From Hyphomicrobiales bacterium (GTDB lineage: Bacteria; Pseudomonadota; Alphaproteobacteria; Rhizobiales; Rhizobiaceae): DNA of 64,000 nt. The stretch spans positions 62,001 to 126,000 of the forward strand of contig UBTF01000008.1 in assembly GCA_900468285.1 (NCBI GenBank), in the 5' to 3' direction. Both the position numbers and the translations under genes were made by a program. This document shows, in pieces, positions 44,721 to 53,984 of this stretch (position 1 is its first letter; every line of letters begins with the position of its first letter). Below the pieces are notes generated by a model. That model saw nothing but the letters and a program-made list of their open reading frames with translations. It made no database searches and was not told the DNA's origin.

Positions 44721-45881
44721 ATGAGCATAGCAACACGCATCCGCCGTATCGGCCTGCCACGTCTCATCGTTCACATCAGCGTCCTGTTTGTCGTGATGCT
44801 CTGGCTTTTGCCGACGCTCGGCATTCTCGTCAGCTCGCTGCGCGACAAGGACCAGCTTGTCGTTTCCGGCTGGTGGACGGCCTTTTCCAGCTCCAGCCAG
44901 ACTGAGGCCCTTCGCCTTGCCGATCCTGCAACGCAGAAGCAGGAGGGCGACCGTTACGTCATTGCCGGCAACGTCTTCGAAAACGGTGCCGGCGGCAAGA
45001 TTTCCGCCTTTGGCGTGCGTGTGCAGGACCCTGAAGCCTTTCCGGCTGGAGAGGTGGCTGATCTGGGTGAGGGCGAAACGCTCGTTATCAATGAGGACGG
45101 CACCTATCAATATAGCAAGAATGCCAGCTTTGAAGGCTCACGTGCCAAGCGTGTCTATCTTGCGGTGGCGACGCCGCCCATCTTTACGCTCGACAATTAC
45201 CGCACGGTGCTGACCTCGGAAGGCATCGGTCAGTCCTTCGTCAACTCGCTGACCGTTGCCATTCCCGCCACCGTCATTCCGATCCTCATTGCAGCCTTTG
45301 CGGCCTATGCCCTGTCCTGGATGAAGTTCAGCGGGCGCTCGCTGATGATTGCGATGGTCGTCGGCCTCATCGTCGTGCCCTTGCAGATGTCGCTCATCCC
45401 GCTGTTGCAGCTCTATAACTGGATCGGCAATGTCTTCGGTGTGCCATCCAAGACCTATGCGGGCATCTGGCTGGCGCATACGGCCTTTGGCCTGCCGCTC
45501 GCCATCTATCTGCTGCGCAACTATATTTCCGGTCTGCCGAAGGAAATCATCGAAAGTGCGCGCGTCGATGGCGCCAGCGATTTCGAAATCTTCGTCAAGA
45601 TCATCCTGCCGCTGTCCTTTCCGGCTCTTGCTTCCTTCTCCATCTTCCAGTTCCTCTGGACATGGAACGATCTGCTCGTCGCCATGGTCTTCCTTGGCAC
45701 GCAGAAGGATGAGCTGGTATTGACCGGTGCGCTCAATGCGCTGCTCGGCTCACGCGGCGGCAACTGGGAAATTCTTACCGCATCGGCCTTCGTCACTATC
45801 ATCGTGCCGCTCTGCGTTTTCTTCGCTCTCCAACGATACCTTGTTCGCGGCCTGCTGGCAGGCTCGGTCAAGGGAGGCTGA
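44721..45881 (+). CDS. aglG: alpha-glucoside ABC transporter permease AglG
   Basis: A 386-residue MalG-type permease. I start it at ATG 44721 (MSIATRIRRIGL), with GGAGGGG before it. The EAA loop is ESARVDGASDFEIFVKIILP. Between helix one (LFVVMLWLLPTLGILVSSLR) and the membrane core there is an unusual soluble insert of about 110 residues (FSSSSQTEALRLADPATQKQ to AKRVYLAVATPPI), probably periplasmic. The frame and motifs are otherwise complete. It is 1 bp after aglF and 6 bp before aglA. Confidence 0.93.
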   Translation: MSIATRIRRIGLPRLIVHISVLFVVMLWLLPTLGILVSSLRDKDQLVVSGWWTAFSSSSQTEALRLADPATQKQEGDRYVIAGNVFENGAGGKISAFGVRVQDPEAFPAGEVADLGEGETLVINEDGTYQYSKNASFEGSRAKRVYLAVATPPIFTLDNYRTVLTSEGIGQSFVNSLTVAIPATVIPILIAAFAAYALSWMKFSGRSLMIAMVVGLIVVPLQMSLIPLLQLYNWIGNVFGVPSKTYAGIWLAHTAFGLPLAIYLLRNYISGLPKEIIESARVDGASDFEIFVKIILPLSFPALASFSIFQFLWTWNDLLVAMVFLGTQKDELVLTGALNALLGSRGGNWEILTASAFVTIIVPLCVFFALQRYLVRGLLAGSVKGG

Positions 45882-45887
45882 TACACA

Positions 45888-47564
45888 ATGAATGCCCATA
45901 CCAGACAGGATACCGAAATGACCTCTTCCGCTCTCGTGCCCGATAAGGATTGGTGGCGTGGTGCTGTGATCTACCAGATCTACCCGCGCTCCTATCAGGA
46001 TTCCAACGGCGATGGCATTGGCGACCTCAAGGGCATCACTTCGCGGCTGGAACATATCGCCAAGCTTGGCGCGGATGCGATCTGGATTTCGCCCTTCTTT
46101 ACCTCGCCCATGAAGGATTTCGGCTATGACGTTTCCAACTATGTCGATGTCGATCCCATGTTCGGCACGCTGGCGGATTTCGATGGGCTGATTGCCGAAG
46201 CCCACCGCCTTGGCATCCGCGTCATGATCGATCTCGTCCTGTCGCATACGTCTGATCAGCATCCATGGTTCGTGCAAAGCCGCTCCAGCCGCCAGAACCC
46301 GAAGGCAGACTGGTATGTGTGGAGCGATGGCAAGCCGGATGGCACGCCCCCCAACAACTGGCTCTCCATCTTCGGCGGTTCCGGCTGGCAGTGGGACCCC
46401 ACCCGTATGCAGTATTACATGCATAACTTCCTCACCTCGCAGCCCGATCTCAATCTGCACAATGAGGAGGTTCAGCAGGAACTGCTCAACATTACCCGCT
46501 TCTGGCTGGAGCGTGGCGTTGACGGCTTCCGTCTGGACACCATCAACTTCTACTTCCACGACAGGGAACTGCGCAACAATCCGGCGCTCGCCCCGGAGCG
46601 TCGCAACGCGTCCACCGCGCCTGCCGTAAACCCTTACAATTTCCAGGAACACATCTACGACAAGAACCGCCCGGAAAATCTGGAATTTCTGAAACGCTTC
46701 CGCGCTGTGCTGGATGAGTTTCAGGATATCGCCGCTGTCGGGGAAGTGGGTGACAGCCAGCGTGGCCTTGAGATCGTCGGTGAATATACCTCCGGCGATG
46801 ACAAGATGCAGATGTGCTATGCCTTCGAGTTTCTGGCACCCGATGCCCTGACGCCGCAGCGCGTTGCCGATGTGCAGGCGGATTTCGCCCGCGCAGCGCC
46901 CGAGGGTTGGGCCTGCTGGGCCTTTTCCAACCACGATGTGGTCAGGCATGTCAGCCGCTGGGGCGATGTGGTGGAAGACAAGGATGCTTTCGCCAAGGTT
47001 CTTTCCGCCCTGTTGATGACGCAGCGCGGTTCGGTCTGCATCTATGAAGGCGAAGAGCTTGGGCTGACGGAAGCCGACATCGCATTCGAAGACTTGCAGG
47101 ACCCTTATGGCATTCAGTTCTGGCCGGAGTTCAAGGGCCGTGACGGTTGCCGAACACCGATGGTGTGGGATGCTGGCCACGCACTGGCAGGCTTCTCCAC
47201 GGCTGAGAAGGCATGGCTTCCCATTCCGGCAGAGCATAAGCAACGCGCCGTCAGCGCTCAGCAGGGCGATGAGACATCGGTGCTGGAGCACTACCGCCGC
47301 TTCCTGACGTTCCGCAAACAGCATCCGGCCTTTGCAAAGGGCACAATCGAGTTCCAGCCGGTTGTTGGCACGGTGTCGAGTTATACGCGCAGGCTTGGCA
47401 ATGAGACCGTGCTGTGCCTGTTCAACCTCTCGGCAGAACCCTCTGTGGTGACGCTGCCGCAGGGTGACTGGCAGGTGCTCGACGGTCACGGCTTCTCCGC
47501 AGAGCAGAGCGGCAACCAGGTTACATTACCGGCATGGGGCGCCTACTTCGCCCGCCACGCCTGA
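45888..47564 (+). CDS. aglA: alpha-glucosidase AglA (GH13)
   Basis: A 558-residue cytoplasmic hydrolase of glycoside hydrolase family 13, which cleaves imported alpha-glucosides. Catalytic residues are visible: nucleophile Asp217 (GVDGFRLDTINFYF), acid/base Glu286 (AAVGEVGDSQ) and the transition-state HD at 349-350 (AFSNHDVVRH). The N-terminal motif YQIYPRSYQDSNGDGIGDLK matches oligo-1,6-/alpha-1,4-glucosidases. ATG 45888 has GGAGG 8 nt upstream. It lies inside the transport operon, so uptake and hydrolysis are made together. The free glucose would feed Zwf encoded nearby. Confidence 0.94.
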   Translation: MNAHTRQDTEMTSSALVPDKDWWRGAVIYQIYPRSYQDSNGDGIGDLKGITSRLEHIAKLGADAIWISPFFTSPMKDFGYDVSNYVDVDPMFGTLADFDGLIAEAHRLGIRVMIDLVLSHTSDQHPWFVQSRSSRQNPKADWYVWSDGKPDGTPPNNWLSIFGGSGWQWDPTRMQYYMHNFLTSQPDLNLHNEEVQQELLNITRFWLERGVDGFRLDTINFYFHDRELRNNPALAPERRNASTAPAVNPYNFQEHIYDKNRPENLEFLKRFRAVLDEFQDIAAVGEVGDSQRGLEIVGEYTSGDDKMQMCYAFEFLAPDALTPQRVADVQADFARAAPEGWACWAFSNHDVVRHVSRWGDVVEDKDAFAKVLSALLMTQRGSVCIYEGEELGLTEADIAFEDLQDPYGIQFWPEFKGRDGCRTPMVWDAGHALAGFSTAEKAWLPIPAEHKQRAVSAQQGDETSVLEHYRRFLTFRKQHPAFAKGTIEFQPVVGTVSSYTRRLGNETVLCLFNLSAEPSVVTLPQGDWQVLDGHGFSAEQSGNQVTLPAWGAYFARHA

Positions 47565-47584
47565 AGATTGAGGGAGGACACCGC

Positions 47585-48673
47585 ATGACTGGCGTTATTC
47601 TGAAGGATATCCGCAAATCCTACGGGCAGGTCAAAGTCCTGCACGGTATTGATCTTGATATCAAACAGGGCGAATTCATCGTCTTTGTCGGTCCGTCAGG
47701 CTGCGGCAAGTCCACGCTTTTGCGCATGATTGCCGGATTGGAGGAAATTTCCGGCGGCGAGATGTATATTGACGGGCAGCTGGTCAACGAAATCCCGCCG
47801 TCGCGGCGTGGCATTGCCATGGTCTTCCAGTCCTATGCGCTGTATCCGCACATGACCGTGTATGACAACATGGCCTTCGGGATGAAAATTGCCAAGGAAA
47901 GCCGTCAGGAGATCGACCGTCGCGTGCGCGCCGCTGCCGATATCCTTCAGCTGACGCAATATCTGGAGCGCCTGCCAAAGGCACTCTCGGGCGGCCAGCG
48001 CCAGCGTGTCGCCATTGGTCGCGCCATTTGCCGCAATCCAAAAGTCTTCCTGTTCGATGAGCCGCTGTCCAACCTAGATGCCGCGCTGCGGGTGGCGACC
48101 CGCATCGAGATCGCCAAGCTTGGCGAGCAGATGGCCGATACGACGATGATCTACGTCACGCACGATCAGGTGGAGGCCATGACGCTGGCCGACAGGATCG
48201 TCGTCCTCAATGCTGGCCGTGTAGAACAGGTGGGTGCCCCCCTGGAGCTTTATGAAAACCCGGCCAATCTCTTTGTGGCGCGGTTCATCGGATCACCGGC
48301 CATGAACATTATTCCGGCGAAGATTACTGCGAGCGGCGCCCGCACATCGATAGAGCTCATTGGTGGCAAAACCCTCTCGGTCGACATTGCAACCACTGAG
48401 AGTGAAAAGGGCAAGTCCGTATCCTTCGGCGTGCGTCCCGAAGATCTGGCTGTTGCGACCGGTGACGAATACCTTTTCGAGGGCAAGGTCTCCATCGTCG
48501 AAGCTCTTGGCGAAGTGACATTGCTCTACCTGGAAGCACCCGATGGCCAGGAGCCGATCATCGTGAAAATACCCGGTATAGCCGAGGTCAAAAAAGGTCA
48601 GCTTTTGCGCTTTTCTGCACCGTCCCAAAAACTGCATCTCTTTGACGGAGAAGGTCGCACCTATCGCCGGTAA
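47585..48673 (+). CDS. aglK: alpha-glucoside ABC transporter ATPase AglK (MalK/UgpC type)
   Basis: A 362-residue ATPase. ATG 47585 follows GGGAGGA; the upstream open frame is inside aglA. Walker A is GPSGCGKST at 36-44, the signature LSGGQRQRVAIGRAICRNPK starts at 134, Walker B is FLFDEP at 155-160, and the switch His is in THDQVEAM. The C-terminal TOBE/regulatory domain (from about 235) is present. It powers AglFG and closes the operon; a G-U containing hairpin follows. Confidence 0.95.
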   Translation: MTGVILKDIRKSYGQVKVLHGIDLDIKQGEFIVFVGPSGCGKSTLLRMIAGLEEISGGEMYIDGQLVNEIPPSRRGIAMVFQSYALYPHMTVYDNMAFGMKIAKESRQEIDRRVRAAADILQLTQYLERLPKALSGGQRQRVAIGRAICRNPKVFLFDEPLSNLDAALRVATRIEIAKLGEQMADTTMIYVTHDQVEAMTLADRIVVLNAGRVEQVGAPLELYENPANLFVARFIGSPAMNIIPAKITASGARTSIELIGGKTLSVDIATTESEKGKSVSFGVRPEDLAVATGDEYLFEGKVSIVEALGEVTLLYLEAPDGQEPIIVKIPGIAEVKKGQLLRFSAPSQKLHLFDGEGRTYRR

Positions 48674-48684
48674 ACATCCGATTT

Positions 48685-48717
48685 GAACGGCTTCGTAACC
48701 ATGAAACGAGGCCGTTC
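48685..48717 (+). terminator. hairpin after aglK, possible terminator
   Basis: GAACGGCTTCGT (48685-48696) pairs with ACGAGGCCGTTC (48706-48717), 12 pairs with one G-U, around a 9-nt loop. No T run follows, so Rho-dependent ending or mRNA protection is as likely. The rest of 48718-48973 has no clear structure. Confidence 0.55.
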
Positions 48718-48973
48718 CAGCGTGGAATATTCATTCCAAATCCCATAAAATCGTTTTACATCAATTGCTTGAGATGTGTTCTCCTGTGCTGGCGCGATAG
48801 TGTTTCCCGTTATCCACAGGCTCCTCCGGCATCTGTTCCATATCGAAACGCCGAGAGAAATTGTTAATCAGTTCTGGCTAGTCTTCACCCTTGAATAATA
48901 ACAGAGGGATCCCCCAGTGAACTCCCGGGCAGACGTCGGCAAACCCACCTATCTCAGCAAGGAAGAGTCTTTC

Positions 48974-49330
48974 ATGTACGACCGCGAAGGTCGTTTCAAA
49001 ATGGAAGACACAATGAATGCTGCGCGTATCGAATATACCGAAAAAGCCGTGATGAATATGGCGTCACGTCGCTGTGACGTTGTCAAAATCTCGCAATCGG
49101 AGGCAGTACTCGCGCTCATGACGCAGTACAACCTTCCCCAGCAGTTCTACCTCGATATTCCCGATGCGCGGATTACCAAAATTGGCTGTCTGCTGATGAA
49201 GGTGAACCCGAACAACACAATTCAGGTCCGGTTCCTGCATATTCTGAGCAAGAAGGAAATGGACCGTATTTTCGTGTTCAGCACGCATCCGGCCCACAGG
49301 GATCGCAAACTCGATATCCGCGCCTGGTAG
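48974..49330 (+). CDS. short PilZ-like hypothetical protein
   Basis: A 118-residue protein if started at ATG 48974 (MYDREGRF), which has AAGGAAGAG 6 nt upstream; a GTG at 48917 would add 19 residues. The pattern CDVVKISQSEAVLALMTQYN and QQFYLDIPDARITKIGCLLM resembles the beta-barrel of PilZ domains, but the RxxxR and DxSxxG c-di-GMP-binding residues are not clearly present, so ligand binding is doubtful. It stands alone and converges on the SnoaL-like gene with only 9 bp between them. Confidence 0.6.
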   Translation: MYDREGRFKMEDTMNAARIEYTEKAVMNMASRRCDVVKISQSEAVLALMTQYNLPQQFYLDIPDARITKIGCLLMKVNPNNTIQVRFLHILSKKEMDRIFVFSTHPAHRDRKLDIRAW

Positions 49331-49339
49331 TCAAATTGG

Positions 49340-49705
49340 TCAGTGGTGCAGCCGGACTGTTCCGAGCTTGAACCACGCCTTGGCAATCTTGCCCTCAACG
49401 ACCTCGTAGATACAGATGACATCCACCTCTCCGGGCCCTTCCGGGAAGGTCCGCGTCACCGTTTCATGGTCGACCACCGTGTTGCCGGACACGATGCGGC
49501 TGAGCAGTTTGCCGTGAAGGTTCGGCTCCTTGAACCGCTCGACATGCCTTTCGCGTATCTCCCCGGCGCCATTGGCGACGAGTTGATCGGGAAAGACATG
49601 ATACTGGCAGTCGCTTGCCCACCACATCATGAAAGCATCCATGTCGCGGGCGTTATAGGCCTCGAGCTGCATATGAACAGGGTAGGCGGGGCTCAGCGGA
49701 TCCAT
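49340..49705 (-). CDS. SnoaL/NTF2-like protein
   Basis: A 121-residue cone-shaped NTF2-fold protein (HMQLEAYNARDMDAFMMWWA; IRERHVERFKEPNLHGKLLS; VVDHETVTRTFPEGPGEVDV), related to polyketide cyclases and steroid isomerases, which as a family bind small hydrophobic molecules. No specific function can be assigned. It starts 9 bp after the edd stop and is probably the last gene of the zwf-pgl-edd operon. Confidence 0.8.
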   Translation of the reverse strand: MDPLSPAYPVHMQLEAYNARDMDAFMMWWASDCQYHVFPDQLVANGAGEIRERHVERFKEPNLHGKLLSRIVSGNTVVDHETVTRTFPEGPGEVDVICIYEVVEGKIAKAWFKLGTVRLHH

Positions 49706-49714
49706 TGCGTCGGC

Positions 49715-51544
49715 TCAGTTCGAAAACACGCTCGCACCATGATCGGCTGCGCCAACACTGCGCCGGAAGGGTGCAAACAGCTCGCGGCCCATGCCCCATT
49801 CATTGTCCGAAAGGTCAGCTGTCGCGGGTTCGCGGGCAGACAATTCGGCGGAAGAGACCAGAACCTCGATCGTGCCGGTGATGGCATCGAGGCGGATCAT
49901 GTCGCCATCGCGAATGCGCGAAATCGGCCCGCAATCGACGGCCTCAGGCGTCATGTGAATGGCCGCAGGCACCTTGCCCGACGCACCGGACATGCGTCCA
50001 TCGGTCACCAGCGCGACCTTGAAGCCACGGTCCTGCAGCACGCCGAGCGGTGGCGTCAGTTGGTGTAGTTCCGGCATACCATTGGCCTTTGGTCCCTGGA
50101 AGCGGACCACGGCGACGAAGTCACGGTTCAACCGGCCTTCCTTGAAGGCGGTCTGCAGGCTCTGCTGATCATGGAAGATGATTGCCGGTGCTTCAATAAT
50201 ATGGCGCTCCGGCTTGACGGCGGAAATCTTGATCACGGCCTTGCCCAGGTTGCCGGTCAGCATTTTCAGGCCACCGGTCGGCTGGAATGGCGTTTCGATG
50301 CTGGCCAGAACCTTGGGGTCATGGCTAACTTCAGGCGAAGCTCTGCGAGCGACCGTTCCATCCTCGTTCAGCGTCGGCTCGATCGTGTAGGCTTCAAGCC
50401 CCTGACCGAACACCGTGCGAACATCGTCATGCACAAGGCCCTGCTTTAGAAGCTGCTTGATGAGGAAGCCCATGCCACCGGCTGCGTGGAAATGGTTCAC
50501 ATCCGCCAGACCGTTCGGATAGACGCGGGCCAAAAGTGGCACCACATCCGAGAGGTCGGAAATATCCTGCCATGTCAGCACGATGCCAGCAGCGCGCGCC
50601 ATGGCGATGAGGTGCAGCGTGTGGTTCGTCGAGCCGCCCGTGGCGTGCAGGCCGACAACGCCGTTGACCACGGAACGCTCATCGATCATTTCGCCTGCTG
50701 GCGTGAATTCATTGCCCTGCGCGGTAATCGCCAGCGCCCGCTTGGTAGCCTCCCGCGTCAGCGCATCGCGAAGCGGCGTATTGGGGTTGATGAAGGACGA
50801 GCCGGGCATGTGGAAGCCCATGATTTCCATCAGCATCTGGTTGGAATTGGCGGTGCCGTAGAAGGTGCAGGTGCCGGGGCCGTGATAGGACTTGGACTCG
50901 GCTTCCAGAAGTTCCGCACGGCCAACCTTGCCTTCCGCATAAAGCTGGCGAACGCGTGACTTCTCATCATTCGGCAGGCCAGATGTCATTGGCCCCGCGG
51001 GAATGAAGATGGATGGCAGATGGCCGAAGGTCAGCGCGGCAATGACAAGACCCGGCACGATCTTGTCACAGACGCCGAGAAACACCGCCGCATCGAACAT
51101 GTTGTGGGAAAGGCCGATGCCCGCCGCCATGGCAATCGCATCGCGAGAAAACAGCGACAGCTCCATGCCCGGTTGACCCTGCGTGACGCCATCGCACATG
51201 GCCGGAACCGCACCTGCAACCTGCGCAATGCCGCCCGCTTCCTTCACGGCATCCCGGATCATGTTGGGGTAGACCTCAAAGGGCTGATGCGCCGAGAGCA
51301 TGTCGTTATAGGACGTTATGATGCCGAGATTTCCAACCCTGTCGCCGGCAAGGATGGCCTTGTCGGCGGGGGAACAGACGGCAAATCCGTGCGCGAGATT
51401 GGCGCAGGAAAGAACGGAGCGATGAACGCCCTTGGAGACCTGAAGCCGAAGCCTTTCGAGATAGATCTCGCGGTAAGGTTTCGAGCGCTCGACAATACGG
51501 GCCGTGATAGCCTGAATACGAGGGTCGGCAGCCATGGCGTTCAT
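49715..51544 (-). CDS. edd: 6-phosphogluconate dehydratase Edd
   Basis: A 609-residue IlvD/Edd-type iron-sulfur dehydratase converting 6-phosphogluconate to 2-keto-3-deoxy-6-phosphogluconate, the defining step of the Entner-Doudoroff pathway. Conserved parts include [20 protein letters not shown], the [20 protein letters not shown] cysteine segment, [20 protein letters not shown] and [20 protein letters not shown]. It is third in the zwf-pgl-edd transcription unit. The aldolase gene eda is not in the window. Confidence 0.97.
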   Translation of the reverse strand: MNAMAADPRIQAITARIVERSKPYREIYLERLRLQVSKGVHRSVLSCANLAHGFAVCSPADKAILAGDRVGNLGIITSYNDMLSAHQPFEVYPNMIRDAVKEAGGIAQVAGAVPAMCDGVTQGQPGMELSLFSRDAIAMAAGIGLSHNMFDAAVFLGVCDKIVPGLVIAALTFGHLPSIFIPAGPMTSGLPNDEKSRVRQLYAEGKVGRAELLEAESKSYHGPGTCTFYGTANSNQMLMEIMGFHMPGSSFINPNTPLRDALTREATKRALAITAQGNEFTPAGEMIDERSVVNGVVGLHATGGSTNHTLHLIAMARAAGIVLTWQDISDLSDVVPLLARVYPNGLADVNHFHAAGGMGFLIKQLLKQGLVHDDVRTVFGQGLEAYTIEPTLNEDGTVARRASPEVSHDPKVLASIETPFQPTGGLKMLTGNLGKAVIKISAVKPERHIIEAPAIIFHDQQSLQTAFKEGRLNRDFVAVVRFQGPKANGMPELHQLTPPLGVLQDRGFKVALVTDGRMSGASGKVPAAIHMTPEAVDCGPISRIRDGDMIRLDAITGTIEVLVSSAELSAREPATADLSDNEWGMGRELFAPFRRSVGAADHGASVFSN

Positions 51545-51645
51545 CCTGTCTTTCTGGAGACCATCGGCCGGACGCTTGGGACCGTCAGCCGGTGATCATG
51601 TTGTTGTTTCAGGCACCTAAGGTCGCCGCGGCAACGCGACGGAGC

Positions 51646-52344
51646 TCAGGGCGCCCAGTAAATATGTACGGGCGAGTCCGCACGGTTGAGCACGGCCCGT
51701 ACGGGCATGTCTTCCTCGTCCAGATCGGACTTTGCCTTCTCAAGCGTTTCCTTCTTTGCCGCACCTTCAATGTGCAGCACGAGAAAACGGGCATCGTGAA
51801 GCGCGGAAAGATTGAACGTCAGCCGTTCTTCCCCTGCGGTTTCCGCTGCCATCGGCAAAACGGCGCGCTCCTCGTCCAGATCGAGTGCCTCTTCGAGATT
51901 GTCTCCACCGGGGAAGAAGGAGGCAGTGTGGCCATCCGTTCCCATTCCAAGGATCACGACATCGAATGGATCGCAGATTGCTTCCGTCTTGACGGTTGCA
52001 AGCGTTGCCGCGTCTTCCGGTGTTGCGAAAAACTGATAGAGCGGCACGAAATAGGCGTGCGCGGCTGCGTTTTGCAACAGGTGGTCCGCCACCAATTTGT
52101 GGTTGGAGCGGTCGCTTTCCGGCGGCACGAAACGCTCATCCACCAGCGTCACGCTGATGTTTTTCCAGTCCAGCTCATGCCGGGACAGTGCCTGAAAGAA
52201 AAGCTTCGGAGTAGAGCCACCAGAAACGGCAATGCTTGCCGTTCCGCGCTCTTCGAGCGCATGTCCAAGACGGTTGGCAACTTCCTTTGCCAGGGTCTCG
52301 GCCAATTCGGTGCCACTATTGAAGATATGCTCCTGCGCAATCAT
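51646..52344 (-). CDS. pgl: 6-phosphogluconolactonase Pgl
   Basis: A 232-residue hydrolase of the glucosamine-6-phosphate isomerase superfamily, opening 6-phosphogluconolactone. I choose ATG 52344 (MIAQEHIFNSGTEL) because GAGG lies 8 nt before it and this start does not overlap zwf. Signatures: TASIAVSGGSTPKLFFQALS, NISVTLVDERFVPPESDRSN and FDVVILGMGTDGHTASFFPG. It follows zwf by 10 bp. Confidence 0.94.
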   Translation of the reverse strand: MIAQEHIFNSGTELAETLAKEVANRLGHALEERGTASIAVSGGSTPKLFFQALSRHELDWKNISVTLVDERFVPPESDRSNHKLVADHLLQNAAAHAYFVPLYQFFATPEDAATLATVKTEAICDPFDVVILGMGTDGHTASFFPGGDNLEEALDLDEERAVLPMAAETAGEERLTFNLSALHDARFLVLHIEGAAKKETLEKAKSDLDEEDMPVRAVLNRADSPVHIYWAP

Positions 52345-52354
52345 TCGCATATCC

Positions 52355-53830
52355 TCACTCGGCTTCGTGCCATGTACGACCATCACGTTCGATCAGCGCA
52401 ATCGCGCCACTCGGGCCCCATGTGCCTGACGTGTAACCCTGAACGCCCTGATTGACCGCTTCCCAGCTTTTCAAGATAGGATCGACCCACTTCCACGCCG
52501 CTTCCACTTCGTCACGACGCATGAACAGGGCCTGGTTTGAGCGGATCGTATCCATCAACAGGCGCTCATAGGCGTCGGGGCTGCGGACGTTGAAGGCCTG
52601 GGCAAAGCTCATATCGAGCGAGACCTGGCGCAGACGCATTCCACCCGGGCCGGGGTCCTTGATGAGCAGCGATTGCTTGACGCCTTCGTCCGGCTGCAGG
52701 CGAATGACCAGCTTGTTGGCCTCTACCTTGCCCGCAGCATCGTCGAAGATCGAATGCGGGATCTGCTTGAAGGTGACGACGATTTCGGAAACACGGGTCG
52801 CCAGACGCTTGCCGGTGCGGATGTAGAAGGGTACGCCCGCCCAACGCCAATTGGCAATTTCCGCCTTGATGGCAACGAAGGTCTCGGTGTTGGAGACGCC
52901 GCCTTCCAGCTCTTCCAGATAGCCCTTGACCGGACCGCCAGCGGAAGCGCCCGCGCGGTACTGGCCGCGCACCGTCAGCTTCTCGACGTTGGACTGGTCG
53001 ATCAGTTTCAGCGAACGAAGAACTTTCACCTTCTCGTCACGCACCGCTTCCGCATCCATGGAAGAGGGGGGTTCCATGGCAACGAGGCACAGAAGCTGGA
53101 GAATATGGTTCTGCACCATATCGCGCAGCGCACCGGCCTTGTCGTAATATCCGGCGCGGCCCTCAAGCCCGACGGACTCGGCAACGGTGATCTGCACGTG
53201 GTCGATATGCGCGGAGTTCCACAGCGGCTCGTAAAGCGCATTGGCAAAGCGCAGCACCATAAGGTTCTGCACGGTTTCCTTGCCGAGATAGTGGTCGATA
53301 CGGAAGATCTGCTCTTCCTTGAAAACGTTGCCCAGCGTGTCGTTGAGCTCCAGCGCCGACGCCAGATCGCGGCCAATCGGCTTTTCCACGACGATGCGCG
53401 TGGACTTGGTAATCAGCTTGTGGTCACGGATCTTGAAGGCGATATCGCCGAAAATACCGGGAGCGACAGCGAGATAGAAGGCGCGAATGCGGTCCTTGCC
53501 TTCGTCCAGAAGCTTCTTCAGCTTGTCCCAGCCGCCATCGGACTTTGCGTCAACCGGGATATAGAACAGGCGGGCGCAGAACTTCGCGACCTGCTCGTCG
53601 TCATATTCGCCCTTCTTCAAATGCTCCTTGAGAGCATCCTGAGCGAATTTGCGATATTCGTCATGGGTCATGACCGAACGGGAGGCGCCGATGATGCGCG
53701 TTGGTTCCGACAGCTGGTTTTCCACCTGCCGGTGGTAGAGAGCTGGCAGAAGCTTACGCTCGGCCAGGTCGCCAGTGCCGCCAAAGACGACGCAATCGAA
53801 GGGCTCTACTGGAATGATTTGACTGCTCAT
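52355..53830 (-). CDS. zwf: glucose-6-phosphate 1-dehydrogenase Zwf
   Basis: A 491-residue dehydrogenase oxidising glucose-6-phosphate with NADP+. The nucleotide-binding GGTGDLAERK starts at 18, EKPIG is at 149-153 and the active-site RIDHYLGKE at 177-185 is intact. It is the first gene of the leftward Entner-Doudoroff operon. The promoter should lie within 53831-53984, which has a TGTAA-N6-TTACA palindrome. Confidence 0.97.
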   Translation of the reverse strand: MSSQIIPVEPFDCVVFGGTGDLAERKLLPALYHRQVENQLSEPTRIIGASRSVMTHDEYRKFAQDALKEHLKKGEYDDEQVAKFCARLFYIPVDAKSDGGWDKLKKLLDEGKDRIRAFYLAVAPGIFGDIAFKIRDHKLITKSTRIVVEKPIGRDLASALELNDTLGNVFKEEQIFRIDHYLGKETVQNLMVLRFANALYEPLWNSAHIDHVQITVAESVGLEGRAGYYDKAGALRDMVQNHILQLLCLVAMEPPSSMDAEAVRDEKVKVLRSLKLIDQSNVEKLTVRGQYRAGASAGGPVKGYLEELEGGVSNTETFVAIKAEIANWRWAGVPFYIRTGKRLATRVSEIVVTFKQIPHSIFDDAAGKVEANKLVIRLQPDEGVKQSLLIKDPGPGGMRLRQVSLDMSFAQAFNVRSPDAYERLLMDTIRSNQALFMRRDEVEAAWKWVDPILKSWEAVNQGVQGYTSGTWGPSGAIALIERDGRTWHEAE

Positions 53831-53933
53831 ACCGATTCTCTCGATCTCTCATGTGTTGGAGGCATCCATAATCTAATCGATTTAAAAATGCCAGACGTGT
53901 TGTGCAAAATTCTGTTTTTTGCTCATAAGCTGT

Positions 53934-53949
53934 TGTAATTGCTGTTACA
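53934..53949. promoter_or_regulatory. TGTAA-N6-TTACA palindrome upstream of zwf
   Basis: TGTAATTGCTGTTACA lies about 105-120 bp before zwf, between it and the puuB-like stop. It resembles the HexR operator pattern TGTAAT...ATTACA known from gamma-proteobacterial zwf genes, with one extra base and one mismatch. A link to sugar-phosphate control is inference. Confidence 0.4.
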
Positions 53950-53984
53950 GAGCATGTCTTTAAGTTTCTTTTTATAGTGTCCGG

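Noticed and set aside
45750-47489. 579-codon minus-strand frame opposite aglA
   Set aside because: aglA has all GH13 catalytic motifs; the antisense frame shows no domain.
52673-53938. 421-codon plus-strand frame opposite zwf
   Set aside because: Antisense shadow of zwf, without a ribosome binding site or recognisable motifs.
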